A stretch of DNA of 64,000 nt from CAZAMI01 sp964627805 (GCA_964627805.1 CAZVLA010000030.1:1-64000); one strand, 5' to 3'; shown: positions 16,227 to 24,958, numbered from the stretch's first letter. The notes: generated by a model from the sequence alone, not told the origin. Numbers and translations: made by a program.

Positions 16227-17522
16227 GTGTATTTGATTAAGGAGGCCGTATTACTAGCCGCTGGTAAGGGTCTAGGTTTGGAACCACTAACCACTACTAG
16301 AAATAAGGTACTTATGCCTGCACTCAATAAGCCGATACTAATTCATCATATAGAGCATTTAAGGACTGCAGGTATTAAGAGAGTAGTTATAGTAGTTAAG
16401 TACCTTAAGGAGCAAGTAATTAGGGTAGTAGAAAATATCTTAAGTAATGAAGACTTAGGTATTGATGTAGCCTTCATTGATCAGGGAGATACCTTAGGTA
16501 CTGGGCATGCACTGGCTTCAGCTATTAGTGAGATTAGGAGCAATAGGTTCGTACTTATTTACGGCGACGTATTCACCGAACTTAATGACTTAATTAAGGT
16601 AGTTAACTACGAAGGTAATTACTTAGTAGTGCTAGCTAAGGTTAAAAACCCTAGAAGATACGGCGTAGCAGTAGTTAGTAACGATGGCAAGTTAGTAAGG
16701 ATAATTGAGAAACCTGAAGTACCACCGTCTAACTTAGTTAATGCTGGTATATACGTACTTAGTGAGGGGATTAGTAAGTATTTAAGAAGTATAGAATTAA
16801 GCAGTAGAGGTGAATTAGAGCTTACAGACGCTATAAACTTGCTTGCTAAAGAGGAAAGGGTTTCTACTACAGTACTTAATACGTGGTTCGACATAGGTAG
16901 GCCATGGTCGCTCCTTGAACTAAATAAATACTTATTAAGTAAGGTAACTAAGCAGGTAATTAAGGGTAATGTAGAACCCAACGTAGTAATTAAAGGACCA
17001 GTAATTATTGAGGAGGGGGCCGAGGTCTTATCAGGTACTTACATCAAGGGCCCGGTATACATAGGTAGGTCCGTAGTAGTAGGTCCTAATGCTTACTTAA
17101 GACCTTACTCAGTGCTCCTTAATAACAGTAGGGTAGGATTCAATGTTGAGGTTAAGGAGAGTATAGTGATGGAAGGAGTCCATGCTTCACATCAGTCATA
17201 TATAGGTGACTCAATAATAGGTGAGGAAAGTAACTTGGGTGCTGGTACGATATTAGCTAATTTAAGATTCGATAATAGGAACGTTAAGGTCACAATCAAA
17301 GGTGTTAGGGAGGACAGCGGTAGGAGGAAGTTAGGTGGTATACTTGGTGCTTACGTGAAGACAGGAGTGAATGTGTCTATATGTCCAGGAGTTAAGGTAG
17401 GTGCGTATACATGGATCTACCCAGGAGTTACGGTCTGCCGGGATGTACCGCAGTGTGTTAAGGTAGTTAGGAATGACTTCTACGAGCCATTAAGTAAGTG
17501 CCTAGAGTACGTAAGTCATTGA
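16227..17522 (+). CDS. Sugar-1-phosphate nucleotidyltransferase with left-handed beta-helix domain (GlmU-like)
   Basis: 431 residues: an N-terminal NDP-sugar pyrophosphorylase domain (about 1-235: LLAAGKGLGLEPLT, KVLMPALNKP, VLIYGDVF) and a C-terminal hexapeptide-repeat domain (about 240-420: GPVIIEEGAEV, GPVYIGRSVVVGPN, CPGVKVGAYTWIYPGV). Archaeal proteins with this layout make UDP-GlcNAc or related nucleotides. Odd point: the signature GxGxR carries Gly in place of the usual Arg (GKGLG). The start is GTG 16227 or TTG 16233. Confidence 0.82.
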   Translation: MYLIKEAVLLAAGKGLGLEPLTTTRNKVLMPALNKPILIHHIEHLRTAGIKRVVIVVKYLKEQVIRVVENILSNEDLGIDVAFIDQGDTLGTGHALASAISEIRSNRFVLIYGDVFTELNDLIKVVNYEGNYLVVLAKVKNPRRYGVAVVSNDGKLVRIIEKPEVPPSNLVNAGIYVLSEGISKYLRSIELSSRGELELTDAINLLAKEERVSTTVLNTWFDIGRPWSLLELNKYLLSKVTKQVIKGNVEPNVVIKGPVIIEEGAEVLSGTYIKGPVYIGRSVVVGPNAYLRPYSVLLNNSRVGFNVEVKESIVMEGVHASHQSYIGDSIIGEESNLGAGTILANLRFDNRNVKVTIKGVREDSGRRKLGGILGAYVKTGVNVSICPGVKVGAYTWIYPGVTVCRDVPQCVKVVRNDFYEPLSKCLEYVSH

Positions 17523-17548
17523 ATTAAGGTCTAAGATAATAAGTAAAA

Positions 17549-18787
17549 CTAACCTCTAGCTAGTGCTGAAACAACTTTAATTACGTCATTATCCTTTAAC
17601 TCGTAATTAGCTCCTACCCTCTTGCCCTCCTTAGCTAATATAGCGTATATGAACCCCTTACCTAACTCGGTATGTATTAAGTAGGCTAATTCCTTGGCAG
17701 TTACACCCCTCCTAACTAGGTATGCATCAGGCAATACGTTACCTTCATGGTCAGTAAACTTGTGTGGATCCTCAACAGGGTATACTACAATCATGTTAAG
17801 TACGTTAAATACTACAGTATTTAATACCTCCTGAACCCCTGTCCCACCAAACTTTTTCATGAATTCAGCAATAGTTTCTAGAGCACTTAACTGTTTCCTA
17901 TTTAACTTATTAGGGTCGGGTATAGTAAATGAGGGATCGCCTGGTAGGTAATGAATTAGTCCTGACTTAGCAGCTCTTCTTAAGGCTAGTTCATATAATG
18001 AACTAGTAGGTATGACGATCCTACCCTTCAACTCACGCTTCATTCTCCTTATATTATCCCATGACTCAGGTATGTCGGCCTTATTAGCTGCTATTACTAT
18101 TGGCTTTGAAACCTCCCTAAGCTTATAAGCAAATAGTCTTAAGTCATCCTCCTTCCAAGAGGTTGGTCTGATATTCTCTAACCCTGTCTCTTTAAGTACT
18201 ATAGCTACGTGCTCACGCCTGATCGATAATCCGGAAACCCTCCTAGCTAGCGTATCGATCATTTCGTCTCTGGGCATGGTGTCTAATGCCCTAGCGAGCC
18301 TATCCCATCCTTTACTAATGACTCTATAGAACCACTCATTAACTTCGAACTCAATAGATCTAACCTCCTCAACTGGATCGTAAGTACCTGGCTTTACTGG
18401 CATGCCTTCCTCATTAGTAGAACCTGAAGCATCAACAACTAATATTAATGCGTCAGCCTGCCTCAAGTCATCCATAAACTTATTACCTAACCCCCTACCC
18501 ATATGCGCGCCCTTAACAAGTCCAGCAACATCCATTAACTTAACGGGTATGAATCTATACCCCTTGATACATAAAGAGTTCCTGGGGTTGCATGAAGGCA
18601 GTCCTAAATCCTCATGGATACATTTCTTTCTGACGTATGCGATACCTATGTTAGGCTCTATAGTTACGAAGGGTCTATTCTCAATCTTAACACTAACTAA
18701 CGTAGCGGCTTCAAAGAACGTCGACTTACCTACATTCGTCTTACCTATAACACCTATTAATGGAGGTGATGGAGGCAAACACAGCAC
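17549..18787 (-). CDS. YchF/Ygr210-type GTP-binding protein with TGS domain
   Basis: 412 residues. The G1 loop is GKTNVGKST, G3 is DVAGLVKGAHMGRGLGN and the G4-like motif is NKAD. The C-terminus has a TGS-like domain (VYPVEDPHKFTDHEGNVLPDAYLVRRG). It belongs to the Obg/YchF translation-factor group, in its archaeal form. It is the only minus-strand gene between 4.1 and 22.5 kb. Confidence 0.92.
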   Translation of the reverse strand: MLCLPPSPPLIGVIGKTNVGKSTFFEAATLVSVKIENRPFVTIEPNIGIAYVRKKCIHEDLGLPSCNPRNSLCIKGYRFIPVKLMDVAGLVKGAHMGRGLGNKFMDDLRQADALILVVDASGSTNEEGMPVKPGTYDPVEEVRSIEFEVNEWFYRVISKGWDRLARALDTMPRDEMIDTLARRVSGLSIRREHVAIVLKETGLENIRPTSWKEDDLRLFAYKLREVSKPIVIAANKADIPESWDNIRRMKRELKGRIVIPTSSLYELALRRAAKSGLIHYLPGDPSFTIPDPNKLNRKQLSALETIAEFMKKFGGTGVQEVLNTVVFNVLNMIVVYPVEDPHKFTDHEGNVLPDAYLVRRGVTAKELAYLIHTELGKGFIYAILAKEGKRVGANYELKDNDVIKVVSALARG

Positions 18788-18854
18788 CTACTTAAGATTA
18801 GCGTAAGCAGTACTTAATACCTTAACTTAAGGTTAAGTAGGTAATGTGGGAATA

Positions 18855-18864
18855 GCTTATAACC
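18855..18864 (+). promoter_or_regulatory. TATA box of the L15e - RNase P operon
   Basis: GCTTATAACC about 45 bp upstream of ATG 18907; the predicted start near 18885 leaves a leader of about 20 nt that contains GGAGGT-like purines. Confidence 0.5.
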
Positions 18865-18906
18865 GCACTCACAGTAAGTCTTGGAGGTAAGTAGGTGAGT
18901 TAAGAA

Positions 18907-19578
18907 ATGGCGCGCTCGATGTACCACTACATAGCCGAACTATGGAAGAGGCCGTATGAGGGGGTAATGGGGGAGTTAATGAGGAAGAGGTTAATGGAGT
19001 GGAGAAACCAGCCAGCCGTAGTTAGGGTTGAGAGACCAACAAGACTTGATAGAGCTAGGGCAATAGGTTATGAAGCTAAGCAAGGCTTCGTAGTAGTTAG
19101 GGTTAGGGTTAGGAAGGGAGGTATGAGGAAACCAAGACCTAGGTCGGGTAGGAGACCTAAGAGGATGGGTATATACGGATTCGCACCAGCTAAGTCGCTA
19201 CAGTTAATTGCTGAGGAAAGAGCTGCTAGGAAATACCCTAACTTAGAGGTACTAGGTAGTTACTATGTGGGTGAGGATGGTCTGTATAAGTACTTTGAAG
19301 TTATTCTAGTAGATCCACATCATCCAGCAATTAAGGCTGATAAGGACATAAACTGGATAACGCAACCAAGCCAGCGTAGGAGGGTATTTAGGGGTAAGAC
19401 CGCTGCTGGCAGGAGAATGAGGGGATTGCTAAGGAGTAGAGGTCTGAAGGGTACGCATAAGTATAAGTGGAAGAAGAAGGCTAAGGAGCGTAAGTTAAGG
19501 AAGAGGCATGAAGCATCTAGGGGTGCTAGGTTAATAGTTCCTCAAGAGCTAGCTGAGGAACTAGGTATCGAGAAGTAG
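18907..19578 (+). CDS. rpl15e: Ribosomal protein L15e
   Basis: 223 residues, highly basic. The N-terminus SMYHYIAELWKRPYEG and the RRPKRMGIYGFAPAKSLQ segment are diagnostic. It leads a run with the COG1325 protein, Rpp30 and Pop5, the order seen in other Crenarchaeota. Confidence 0.96.
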   Translation: MARSMYHYIAELWKRPYEGVMGELMRKRLMEWRNQPAVVRVERPTRLDRARAIGYEAKQGFVVVRVRVRKGGMRKPRPRSGRRPKRMGIYGFAPAKSLQLIAEERAARKYPNLEVLGSYYVGEDGLYKYFEVILVDPHHPAIKADKDINWITQPSQRRRVFRGKTAAGRRMRGLLRSRGLKGTHKYKWKKKAKERKLRKRHEASRGARLIVPQELAEELGIEK

Positions 19579-19586
19579 GCAGGAGT

Positions 19587-20042
19587 ATGTTAGGTAGTAA
19601 GGTTAGGGTTCGTAAGGTAAGGATTGAGGCGTTTTCACACGCTACTGAAGACTTAAACAAGGTTAAGAAAGCGGTTCTAACACTCCTACCCCCCGACTTA
19701 AGGGATAAGGTAGAGATTAGAGTTAATGTAGTTAAGGGTTATTACGGTAACGAAATAGCCGTCATGAATGTCGAGGTGAGTAAGAAGGCTAAGCACATAC
19801 TCAAGCATATATTATGTTCACTACCTCAAACTGAGAGAATAATAATTAAGGCGACAATTGATACTAGAGTTGACAATAAGTTAAGTCACTTATTCCTAAG
19901 GCTTAGTAAGCAGGAAGCATATTTAGGTAGGGTTAAACTCATGGAGGGTAGTGATGTAATTAAGTTAGTATTCACTATCATAGGTATAAGAAGCTTTGAA
20001 GAGTTAAGGAAATTTATTGAGGAGCTGGTAAGTAATTGTTGA
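19587..20042 (+). CDS. COG1325-like RNA-binding protein (predicted exosome-associated)
   Basis: 151 residues. KVRVRKVRIEAFSHATEDLNKV at the start and alternating strands and helices (VEIRVNVVKGYYGNEI, IIIKATIDTRVD) match the archaeal COG1325 family, predicted to be an RNA-binding exosome-linked protein. The placement between L15e and RNase P genes supports this. The molecular role is not established from sequence. Confidence 0.72.
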   Translation: MLGSKVRVRKVRIEAFSHATEDLNKVKKAVLTLLPPDLRDKVEIRVNVVKGYYGNEIAVMNVEVSKKAKHILKHILCSLPQTERIIIKATIDTRVDNKLSHLFLRLSKQEAYLGRVKLMEGSDVIKLVFTIIGIRSFEELRKFIEELVSNC

Positions 20043-20043
20043 A

Positions 20044-20655
20044 ATGAGTGTGGATACTAACTCAAGAATTACGGAAATTAATGAGGATATAGCTAGAATT
20101 TACAAGATACTTGGATATAGATACGTGATTAACAGTAGCTTAAGTGAACCTACGAAGATAGGTGAGGTTCACTTCATACCTAGGGTTAATGTTAGTAGGG
20201 ATGAGTTACTGAGCTCATTAAGTAAATTCATTAAGTTAAGGAACAACGGAGTAATCACTGCTTTAATAGTTAATGATGCCGAAGATTTAAAGGAATATGT
20301 AAAGTTTAGGAAGGCATTGACTATTGCGTCCTTAAGTAAGAACGCCTTACTAAGGCTAGGACGTAGAGGCAGGGATAAGTTAGTTGGGTTGAAGCTACCT
20401 GTGGAGTTATGCATTAAGGATATAGTACTAAGTAGTGGGAAGTTCTTAAAGGGGTTGCAGGGAGTAATTAATGACTTAATTAAGGAAAGGATAGAGTTAA
20501 TAATTACGCCCTGTCCTGAGAAGCCCTATGAGATAGTTCATCCGTTAATTCTTGAGTCATTACTAATCACCTTAGACGTGCCGGAGGACATTGCTATTAA
20601 GTCTGTTAGGGATGTTCCACTTAGAATAATTGAGGGGTTAGGGGATATTGAGTAA
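20044..20655 (+). CDS. rnp3: RNase P protein component 3 (Rpp30), divergent
   Basis: 203 residues. The TIM-barrel-like pattern fits Rpp30 (LGYRYVINSS, KFRKALTIASLSKN, GLKLPVELCIKDIV, ELIITPCPEKPYEIVHP). The hallmark N-terminal Asp-rich strand is eroded, so similarity is weak. Position directly before Pop5 and after L15e/COG1325 is the crenarchaeal RNase P arrangement, which carries much of the assignment. Confidence 0.65.
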   Translation: MSVDTNSRITEINEDIARIYKILGYRYVINSSLSEPTKIGEVHFIPRVNVSRDELLSSLSKFIKLRNNGVITALIVNDAEDLKEYVKFRKALTIASLSKNALLRLGRRGRDKLVGLKLPVELCIKDIVLSSGKFLKGLQGVINDLIKERIELIITPCPEKPYEIVHPLILESLLITLDVPEDIAIKSVRDVPLRIIEGLGDIE

Positions 20656-21148
20656 CGGTACCGAACTAGTGTTAGTGCTATCGCTATTCTCTATATCGCT
20701 ATCAATCACCCTATTGATTATCCTACTAAAGTGGTATAGGGACTTGAATATGAAATATGAGGTACTTGTTAAGTCTTTAAAAATGAAGAACTTAAAATCA
20801 TACATTAAGAGTATCGAAGAAAGAAGTAGAAGGAGAATTAGGAGGAGGTATCTAATTTTTGAAGTTATTGCGTTAAGTAGTTACAGCAAGGTAAGTCAGG
20901 ATTACTTAAGCAAGTTAATTAAGGATTCCTATAGAGAGCTCTTCGGAACACTGGATACGTCATTAAGTGGTATCTCATTAATTACATATAACAACGAGTT
21001 AAGAAGAGGGGTAATAAAGTTTAGAAGTGGGTACAAGGCCAAGCTCTTACTCTCGCTTGCATTAGCGCAGTATAGGGGAAGGATTATCTTAAGACCCATA
21101 AGGACTACAGGAACCTTAAGGAAGGCTTTAAAGTATATGAAGGCTTAA
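20648..21148 (+). CDS. rnp2: RNase P protein component 2 (Pop5) with N-terminal membrane segment
   Basis: 166 residues. Residues about 52-164 match Pop5/Rpp14: RRRYLIFEVIAL, the KLIKDSYRELFGTLD helix, RRGVIKFRSGYKAKLLLSLAL and RTTGTLRKAL near the end. Upstream, residues 6-28 are a strong hydrophobic stretch (LVLVLSLFSISLSITLLIILLKW) followed by a basic linker. The start TTG 20648 overlaps the rnp3 stop by 8 nt, which favours translation of the whole frame. An internal ATG at residue 35 would give a soluble, normal-length Pop5. The membrane anchor is unusual. Confidence 0.75.
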   Translation: MSNGTELVLVLSLFSISLSITLLIILLKWYRDLNMKYEVLVKSLKMKNLKSYIKSIEERSRRRIRRRYLIFEVIALSSYSKVSQDYLSKLIKDSYRELFGTLDTSLSGISLITYNNELRRGVIKFRSGYKAKLLLSLALAQYRGRIILRPIRTTGTLRKALKYMKA

Positions 21149-21178
21149 TTGACTCACCATCTAGTATGTTTAAGGTTA

Positions 21179-21240
21179 ACTAATCAGTTCGTCGCGAGCT
21201 CTTCATCCATCAATCTTGGAGCGGCTTCATCATCTCACGT
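21179..21240 (-). ncRNA. Candidate C/D box sRNA A, guides match 23S rRNA
   Basis: Read on the minus strand: C box ATGATGA (21233-21227), a D'-like TTGA (21213-21210), a C'-like TGGATGA and D box CTGA (21187-21184). The C to D distance of 50 nt is typical of archaeal sRNAs. The D guide pairs with 23S 227-237 over 11 bp (one G-U), placing the methylation mark at T230 (E. coli U2460). The D' guide pairs with the P-loop at 16-24 (9 bp, one G-U). A TTAAAATTAA-like TATA lies about 30-40 bp upstream. Confidence 0.72.
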
Positions 21241-21321
21241 ATACCGTAGCTTCCGAACTAATTTAATTTTAAGTATTACTTTACTATGCAAAACGCTATT
21301 TAAGCCTCACAAAAACTTTAG

Positions 21322-21380
21322 TTAAGGATGATGAAACCGTCAGTGAATGATTAGTGATTAGTGGGACCCTCACTGATTAG
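21322..21380 (+). ncRNA. Candidate C/D box sRNA B
   Basis: Plus strand: C box ATGATGA (21328-21334), possible D' GTGA and C' ATGATTA in the middle, and D box CTGA (21373-21376), spanning 49 nt. A TATA-like CTATTTAAGC (21294-21303) lies about 25 bp upstream. No target was found in the partial 23S rRNA visible here. Because it directly precedes an mRNA start, it could instead be a leader region. Confidence 0.45.
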
Positions 21381-21389
21381 GTGCGTATA

Positions 21390-22571
21390 ATGAAGAGTAA
21401 GGAAATAATTAATTTACTAGGTGCTGTAGCGTACGAGGTAATAAGGAATCATGTATCTATAGATGTTGCTTTTAAAAGAGTATGTAAGGGTAAGTGCGCC
21501 CGCAACCTTAATGAGCGTGAGTACCTTTACAGTTTATGTAGGGATTTCATATCTAATTACGTAAAGCTTAAGTGCTTAGTAAGAAAGAGGAGAGTTAGCT
21601 TTAAATCCTTAGCTAGACTATGGCTTAAGTTACTAAATAACGAAGTAACTACTGAGGGGTTAAGTACTTGGTGTGAATTATCAATTAATAAGTGGTTTTT
21701 CGAGAAGTTAACCTCCTTAGTTGGTGAGGAAGAGGCTATAGAAGTAGTTAAAGCTATGAATAAGCGTGTATGGTGGTTAAGAGTAAATACGTTACTCACT
21801 AATGAGGAGAAAGTGATTAAGGAATTAGAACGCGAAGGTGCTGAGCTCTTGATAGATAAGGATTATCCGTACATGCTTAAGCTACTTAAATCCCCTAAGC
21901 CAGTAAGGTTACTAAAGCCTGTTAAGGAGTTTAAAGTAATACCTCAGGATAAGGCATCAGCTGCCGTTGTTGAGTCCCTTAATCCAGAACCTAATGATGT
22001 GATAGTTGACTTAACTGCCGCACCAGGTATTAAGACTTCATTAATAATGATGTTAACTGAGAATAAGGCTAGGGTAATAGCAGTTGATGTTAGCCTAAAG
22101 AGAATTAAAATAATGAAGTCACTGCTAAGGAAGTTAGGTGTTGACTTAAGTAAGGTTGAGTTAATACTTAGTGATGGTGTAAAGTTCAAGTTGAGGAGTG
22201 AAGTAGATAAGTTACTTCTTGACGCACCTTGCAGTAATAGTGGTGCCGTAAGTAAGGATCCAGCACTAAAGGTACTAATAAGTGAGGATAAGGTTAGGAG
22301 GCACTCCATACTTCAGAAGAAGCTAATCGTTAATGCTGTTAAGTTATCAAGCTACGTAGTGTATTCAACGTGTTCACTAATGCCTGAGGAGGGTGAGTAC
22401 GTAATCGAGTACGTGATTGAATCGTGCGGCAATATTAGACTAGAACGACCGATTAAGTGGGCTGAAACAGGCTATAAGTGCGTTAGTAAGGTGTGGAACC
22501 TAGTATCTAGGCTAATGCCTCATAAACACGGAACCGAGGGGTTTTTTGTAGCTAAGTTAATTAGGGATTAG
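21390..22571 (+). CDS. NOL1/NOP2/sun-family RNA m5C methyltransferase (second copy)
   Basis: About 393 residues: an N-terminal helical domain of about 110 residues (NusB/RsmB-like) and a C-terminal Rossmann methyltransferase. Motif I is VDLTAAPGIKTSL, motif IV DAPCSNSG and motif VI YSTCSLMPEEGE, so both catalytic Cys are present. Divergent from the 2996-4036 copy, so a different RNA target is likely. ATG 21390 is preferred over GTG 21381 because of the upstream GGTG. Its 3' end overlaps the convergent DUF371 gene by 11 bp. Confidence 0.88.
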   Translation: MKSKEIINLLGAVAYEVIRNHVSIDVAFKRVCKGKCARNLNEREYLYSLCRDFISNYVKLKCLVRKRRVSFKSLARLWLKLLNNEVTTEGLSTWCELSINKWFFEKLTSLVGEEEAIEVVKAMNKRVWWLRVNTLLTNEEKVIKELEREGAELLIDKDYPYMLKLLKSPKPVRLLKPVKEFKVIPQDKASAAVVESLNPEPNDVIVDLTAAPGIKTSLIMMLTENKARVIAVDVSLKRIKIMKSLLRKLGVDLSKVELILSDGVKFKLRSEVDKLLLDAPCSNSGAVSKDPALKVLISEDKVRRHSILQKKLIVNAVKLSSYVVYSTCSLMPEEGEYVIEYVIESCGNIRLERPIKWAETGYKCVSKVWNLVSRLMPHKHGTEGFFVAKLIRD

Positions 22572-23028
22572 TAACTAGTTTCTGAACTTTATACGCAATA
22601 AATATTGCTAATCCATTCAATCCCTTCTTAAAGTCGTTAATTAGGTCCCTATTAAGGTCCTTAGCAGCCTTATCGGCTCTTACAGCTATGGTACTAGGTG
22701 ATGTGTAATTAGATTTCCTGACAATTATCCGTGTCGGATCCTCGTAAGTTAATTTACTACTCCCATAAGCCCTAATAACGTCGTAGTTACCTAGCTCGCT
22801 TACTAATATAATCAATACTAACGCATCATCGCTTAAGGCAATCTCCTTGAACTCCCTACGAAAATCTTTTAAACCTTTACTAGCGCAGACCCCAATTATG
22901 CAGTCGCCACGCGGTGTTAAGTAGTCCTCACGGGTGATCTCAAAGGTTGTCGGGTGTGTGGCTCTTATATTCTTGTGCCCCCTGAAACAAACAATCTCCA
23001 TAGATACCTTACAACTACATTTATCCAT
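22561..23028 (-). CDS. DUF371 protein
   Basis: 155 residues. The conserved block GHKNIRATHPTTFEITRE followed by LTPRGDCIIGVCA defines DUF371, an archaeal family of unknown function. The protein continues with FREFKEIALSDDALVLIILVSE-like strands and is probably cytosolic. It is convergent with the methyltransferase and divergent from pcm. Confidence 0.85.
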   Translation of the reverse strand: MDKCSCKVSMEIVCFRGHKNIRATHPTTFEITREDYLTPRGDCIIGVCASKGLKDFRREFKEIALSDDALVLIILVSELGNYDVIRAYGSSKLTYEDPTRIIVRKSNYTSPSTIAVRADKAAKDLNRDLINDFKKGLNGLAIFIAYKVQKLVTNP

Positions 23029-23069
23029 AATACCTTCCGTTAGTCTAATGTTTAGGGGGGAGTATTTAA

Positions 23070-23741
23070 GTGAGAGGTAATGACTTCCTAAGGCAACGTA
23101 AGGAATTAGTTGATAAGCTAGTGAGTGAGGGCATATTGAGGTCAGAGAAGGTAATAAGAGCCATGCTTAAGGTACCTAGAGAGGAGTTCGTACCTCCACA
23201 ATACAGGAAATACGCATACTACGATACCCCCTTACCAATAGGTTATGGTCAGACCATAAGCGCACCTCATATGGTAGCTATAATGACTGAAGAACTAGAT
23301 CCTAACCCGGGTGATAAAGTTCTTGAGGTAGGTACTGGGAGTGGTTATCAAGCAGCAGTTATAGCTGAAATCGTAGGTGATGAGGGTCACGTATGGAGTA
23401 TTGAGAGAATAGAGGAGCTAGCTAACTACGCTCGAGAGGCATTGAGGAGAACATCATACATAAGTAGAGTGACTGTAATAGTAGGTGATGGTAGTAAGGG
23501 ATACCCTCCTGAGGCACCATATGACAGGATAATAGTAACTGCAGCATCACCAGATATACCAGAACCACTAATACGGCAACTTAAGGTCGGTGGAGTTATA
23601 GTCATACCAGTAGGTAATAGATTCTCTCAAAGATTAGTTAAGGCAGTGAAATTACCTGGAGGTAGTCTTAAGAAGCGGTATGGTGTGCCCTGCGTCTTCG
23701 TACCCTTAGTAGGTGAGTATGGCTTCCCAAATGAGTTATAA
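23070..23741 (+). CDS. pcm: Protein-L-isoaspartate O-methyltransferase
   Basis: 223 residues. REEFVPPQYRKYAYYDTPLPIGYGQTISAP, then the SAM motif KVLEVGTGSGYQAAV and the RIIVTAASPDIPEPL segment, are classic Pcm. It repairs isoaspartyl damage in proteins, which is important in thermophiles. It starts at GTG 23070. Confidence 0.95.
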   Translation: MRGNDFLRQRKELVDKLVSEGILRSEKVIRAMLKVPREEFVPPQYRKYAYYDTPLPIGYGQTISAPHMVAIMTEELDPNPGDKVLEVGTGSGYQAAVIAEIVGDEGHVWSIERIEELANYAREALRRTSYISRVTVIVGDGSKGYPPEAPYDRIIVTAASPDIPEPLIRQLKVGGVIVIPVGNRFSQRLVKAVKLPGGSLKKRYGVPCVFVPLVGEYGFPNEL

Positions 23742-23813
23742 TTAACTAAGTAAGTAACTGGTGGCAGAACGCTTTTAAGCCTCAGAATAATAATGACGTC
23801 AGCAGGTGATGAT

Positions 23814-24461
23814 ATGCCCGAGTTCAAAGTAGTGGTTAACGACCCCGAGGCTAAGGATCCGCACCCAGTACTAGTTAAGGTAGTTGGTAAGGATGATATT
23901 GAGTATAGTGAGAAGCATAAAGAGGGTAAGGAATTTATCATAGGTAAGATAAATCCTAAGACAGCTAAATTAATTAACGCACCCTACGGCATAGTTACTC
24001 TAAGGATATGGAAGAATAGAGCTAATAGGGAGAAAGTTAATATAACGTTAAAACTTATTGAAGATAATGACGTACCTGAACACACCTTATATGTTCCCAA
24101 AAATCTATTAATAGAGAAGCTAGGTACAGAGGAGACCTTAGGGGAGGTCTTTAGGGCTAAAGCATTTCAGATAACAGTAACTGGTGAAAAGGCCTCTGTC
24201 TTCCTAGAGAAGAAGATAGGTGACTTAGTAGATGCTTCAGTAGTCGGTATTAAAGGTAAGAAGTTGCTAATAACAGGAGGTAGCGACTTTGCAGGCTTCC
24301 CTATGATACCTACATTACCCGGTACTGGTAAGAGGGCACTCTTACTCTCAAACCCTCCAGGATTCCATCCTAGGAATAAGGGAGAGCGTAGGAGGAAGTT
24401 CGTAAGAGGCAACACAATAAGTGATGAGATAGTTCAAATAAATACTAAGTTAGTTGATTAA
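23814..24461 (+). CDS. rps6e: Ribosomal protein S6e
   Basis: About 215 residues, starting MPEFKVVVNDPEAKD at ATG 23814, with GTGDD-like GGTGATGAT purines just upstream. SDFAGFPMIPTLPGTGKRALLLS and NKGERRRKFVRGN are S6e hallmarks. The frame extends seven codons further to an ATG at 23793, which is less likely. The length is larger than the euryarchaeal form (about 125) but normal for Crenarchaeota. Confidence 0.94.
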   Translation: MPEFKVVVNDPEAKDPHPVLVKVVGKDDIEYSEKHKEGKEFIIGKINPKTAKLINAPYGIVTLRIWKNRANREKVNITLKLIEDNDVPEHTLYVPKNLLIEKLGTEETLGEVFRAKAFQITVTGEKASVFLEKKIGDLVDASVVGIKGKKLLITGGSDFAGFPMIPTLPGTGKRALLLSNPPGFHPRNKGERRRKFVRGNTISDEIVQINTKLVD

Positions 24462-24901
24462 TCAGTCATAACTACCTCGACTTCTTTAAGTGATGCCCCT
24501 TTAGGGCATTTAATACGTCTTAGGACCTTCAAGATCTTAACCTTACAGGTATTTGGAAGTAATCTGGGATTACATAGACTGTAGTAGGGGCATGAGTTAT
24601 TACTGCATACTCTCCTCTCATACTTAACGGTCATACCTTCAATAGCTAAGCTAGTAGGTAGTAGTACTTTAATAGGTTCCTCAACAACCTCAACGGTCAC
24701 TACGTACTCATTAAGTGGGCACCTATTCTTAATGTTCAATACCTTAACCACCCTATACACATGCCCCTTCTTAAGTCTGTCGATGCAGACCTTCCTAAAC
24801 CTACATCCCTCACATACGGGTGCGCCACCAGAGAATACGAATACATGACCTTCCTTAGCTACTAAGTGACTTATCAGTGTTATCAGTCCCACATCAACCA
24901 C
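24458..24901 (-). CDS. UPF0179 cysteine-rich protein
   Basis: 147 residues with two cysteine groups: CEGCRFRKVC near residue 30-39 and CSNNSCPYYSLCNPRLLPNTC near 100-120, plus isolated Cys. This matches the archaeal UPF0179 family, whose function is unknown; an Fe-S or zinc site is likely from the Cys pattern. Its stop overlaps the S6e 3' end by 4 nt in the opposite direction. Confidence 0.8.
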   Translation of the reverse strand: MVDVGLITLISHLVAKEGHVFVFSGGAPVCEGCRFRKVCIDRLKKGHVYRVVKVLNIKNRCPLNEYVVTVEVVEEPIKVLLPTSLAIEGMTVKYERRVCSNNSCPYYSLCNPRLLPNTCKVKILKVLRRIKCPKGASLKEVEVVMTD

Positions 24902-24958
24902 CCCGTAGGTACTTAGACCTTAATTGAGGTAAAAACTTAATGACTAGGTATTGCACCC

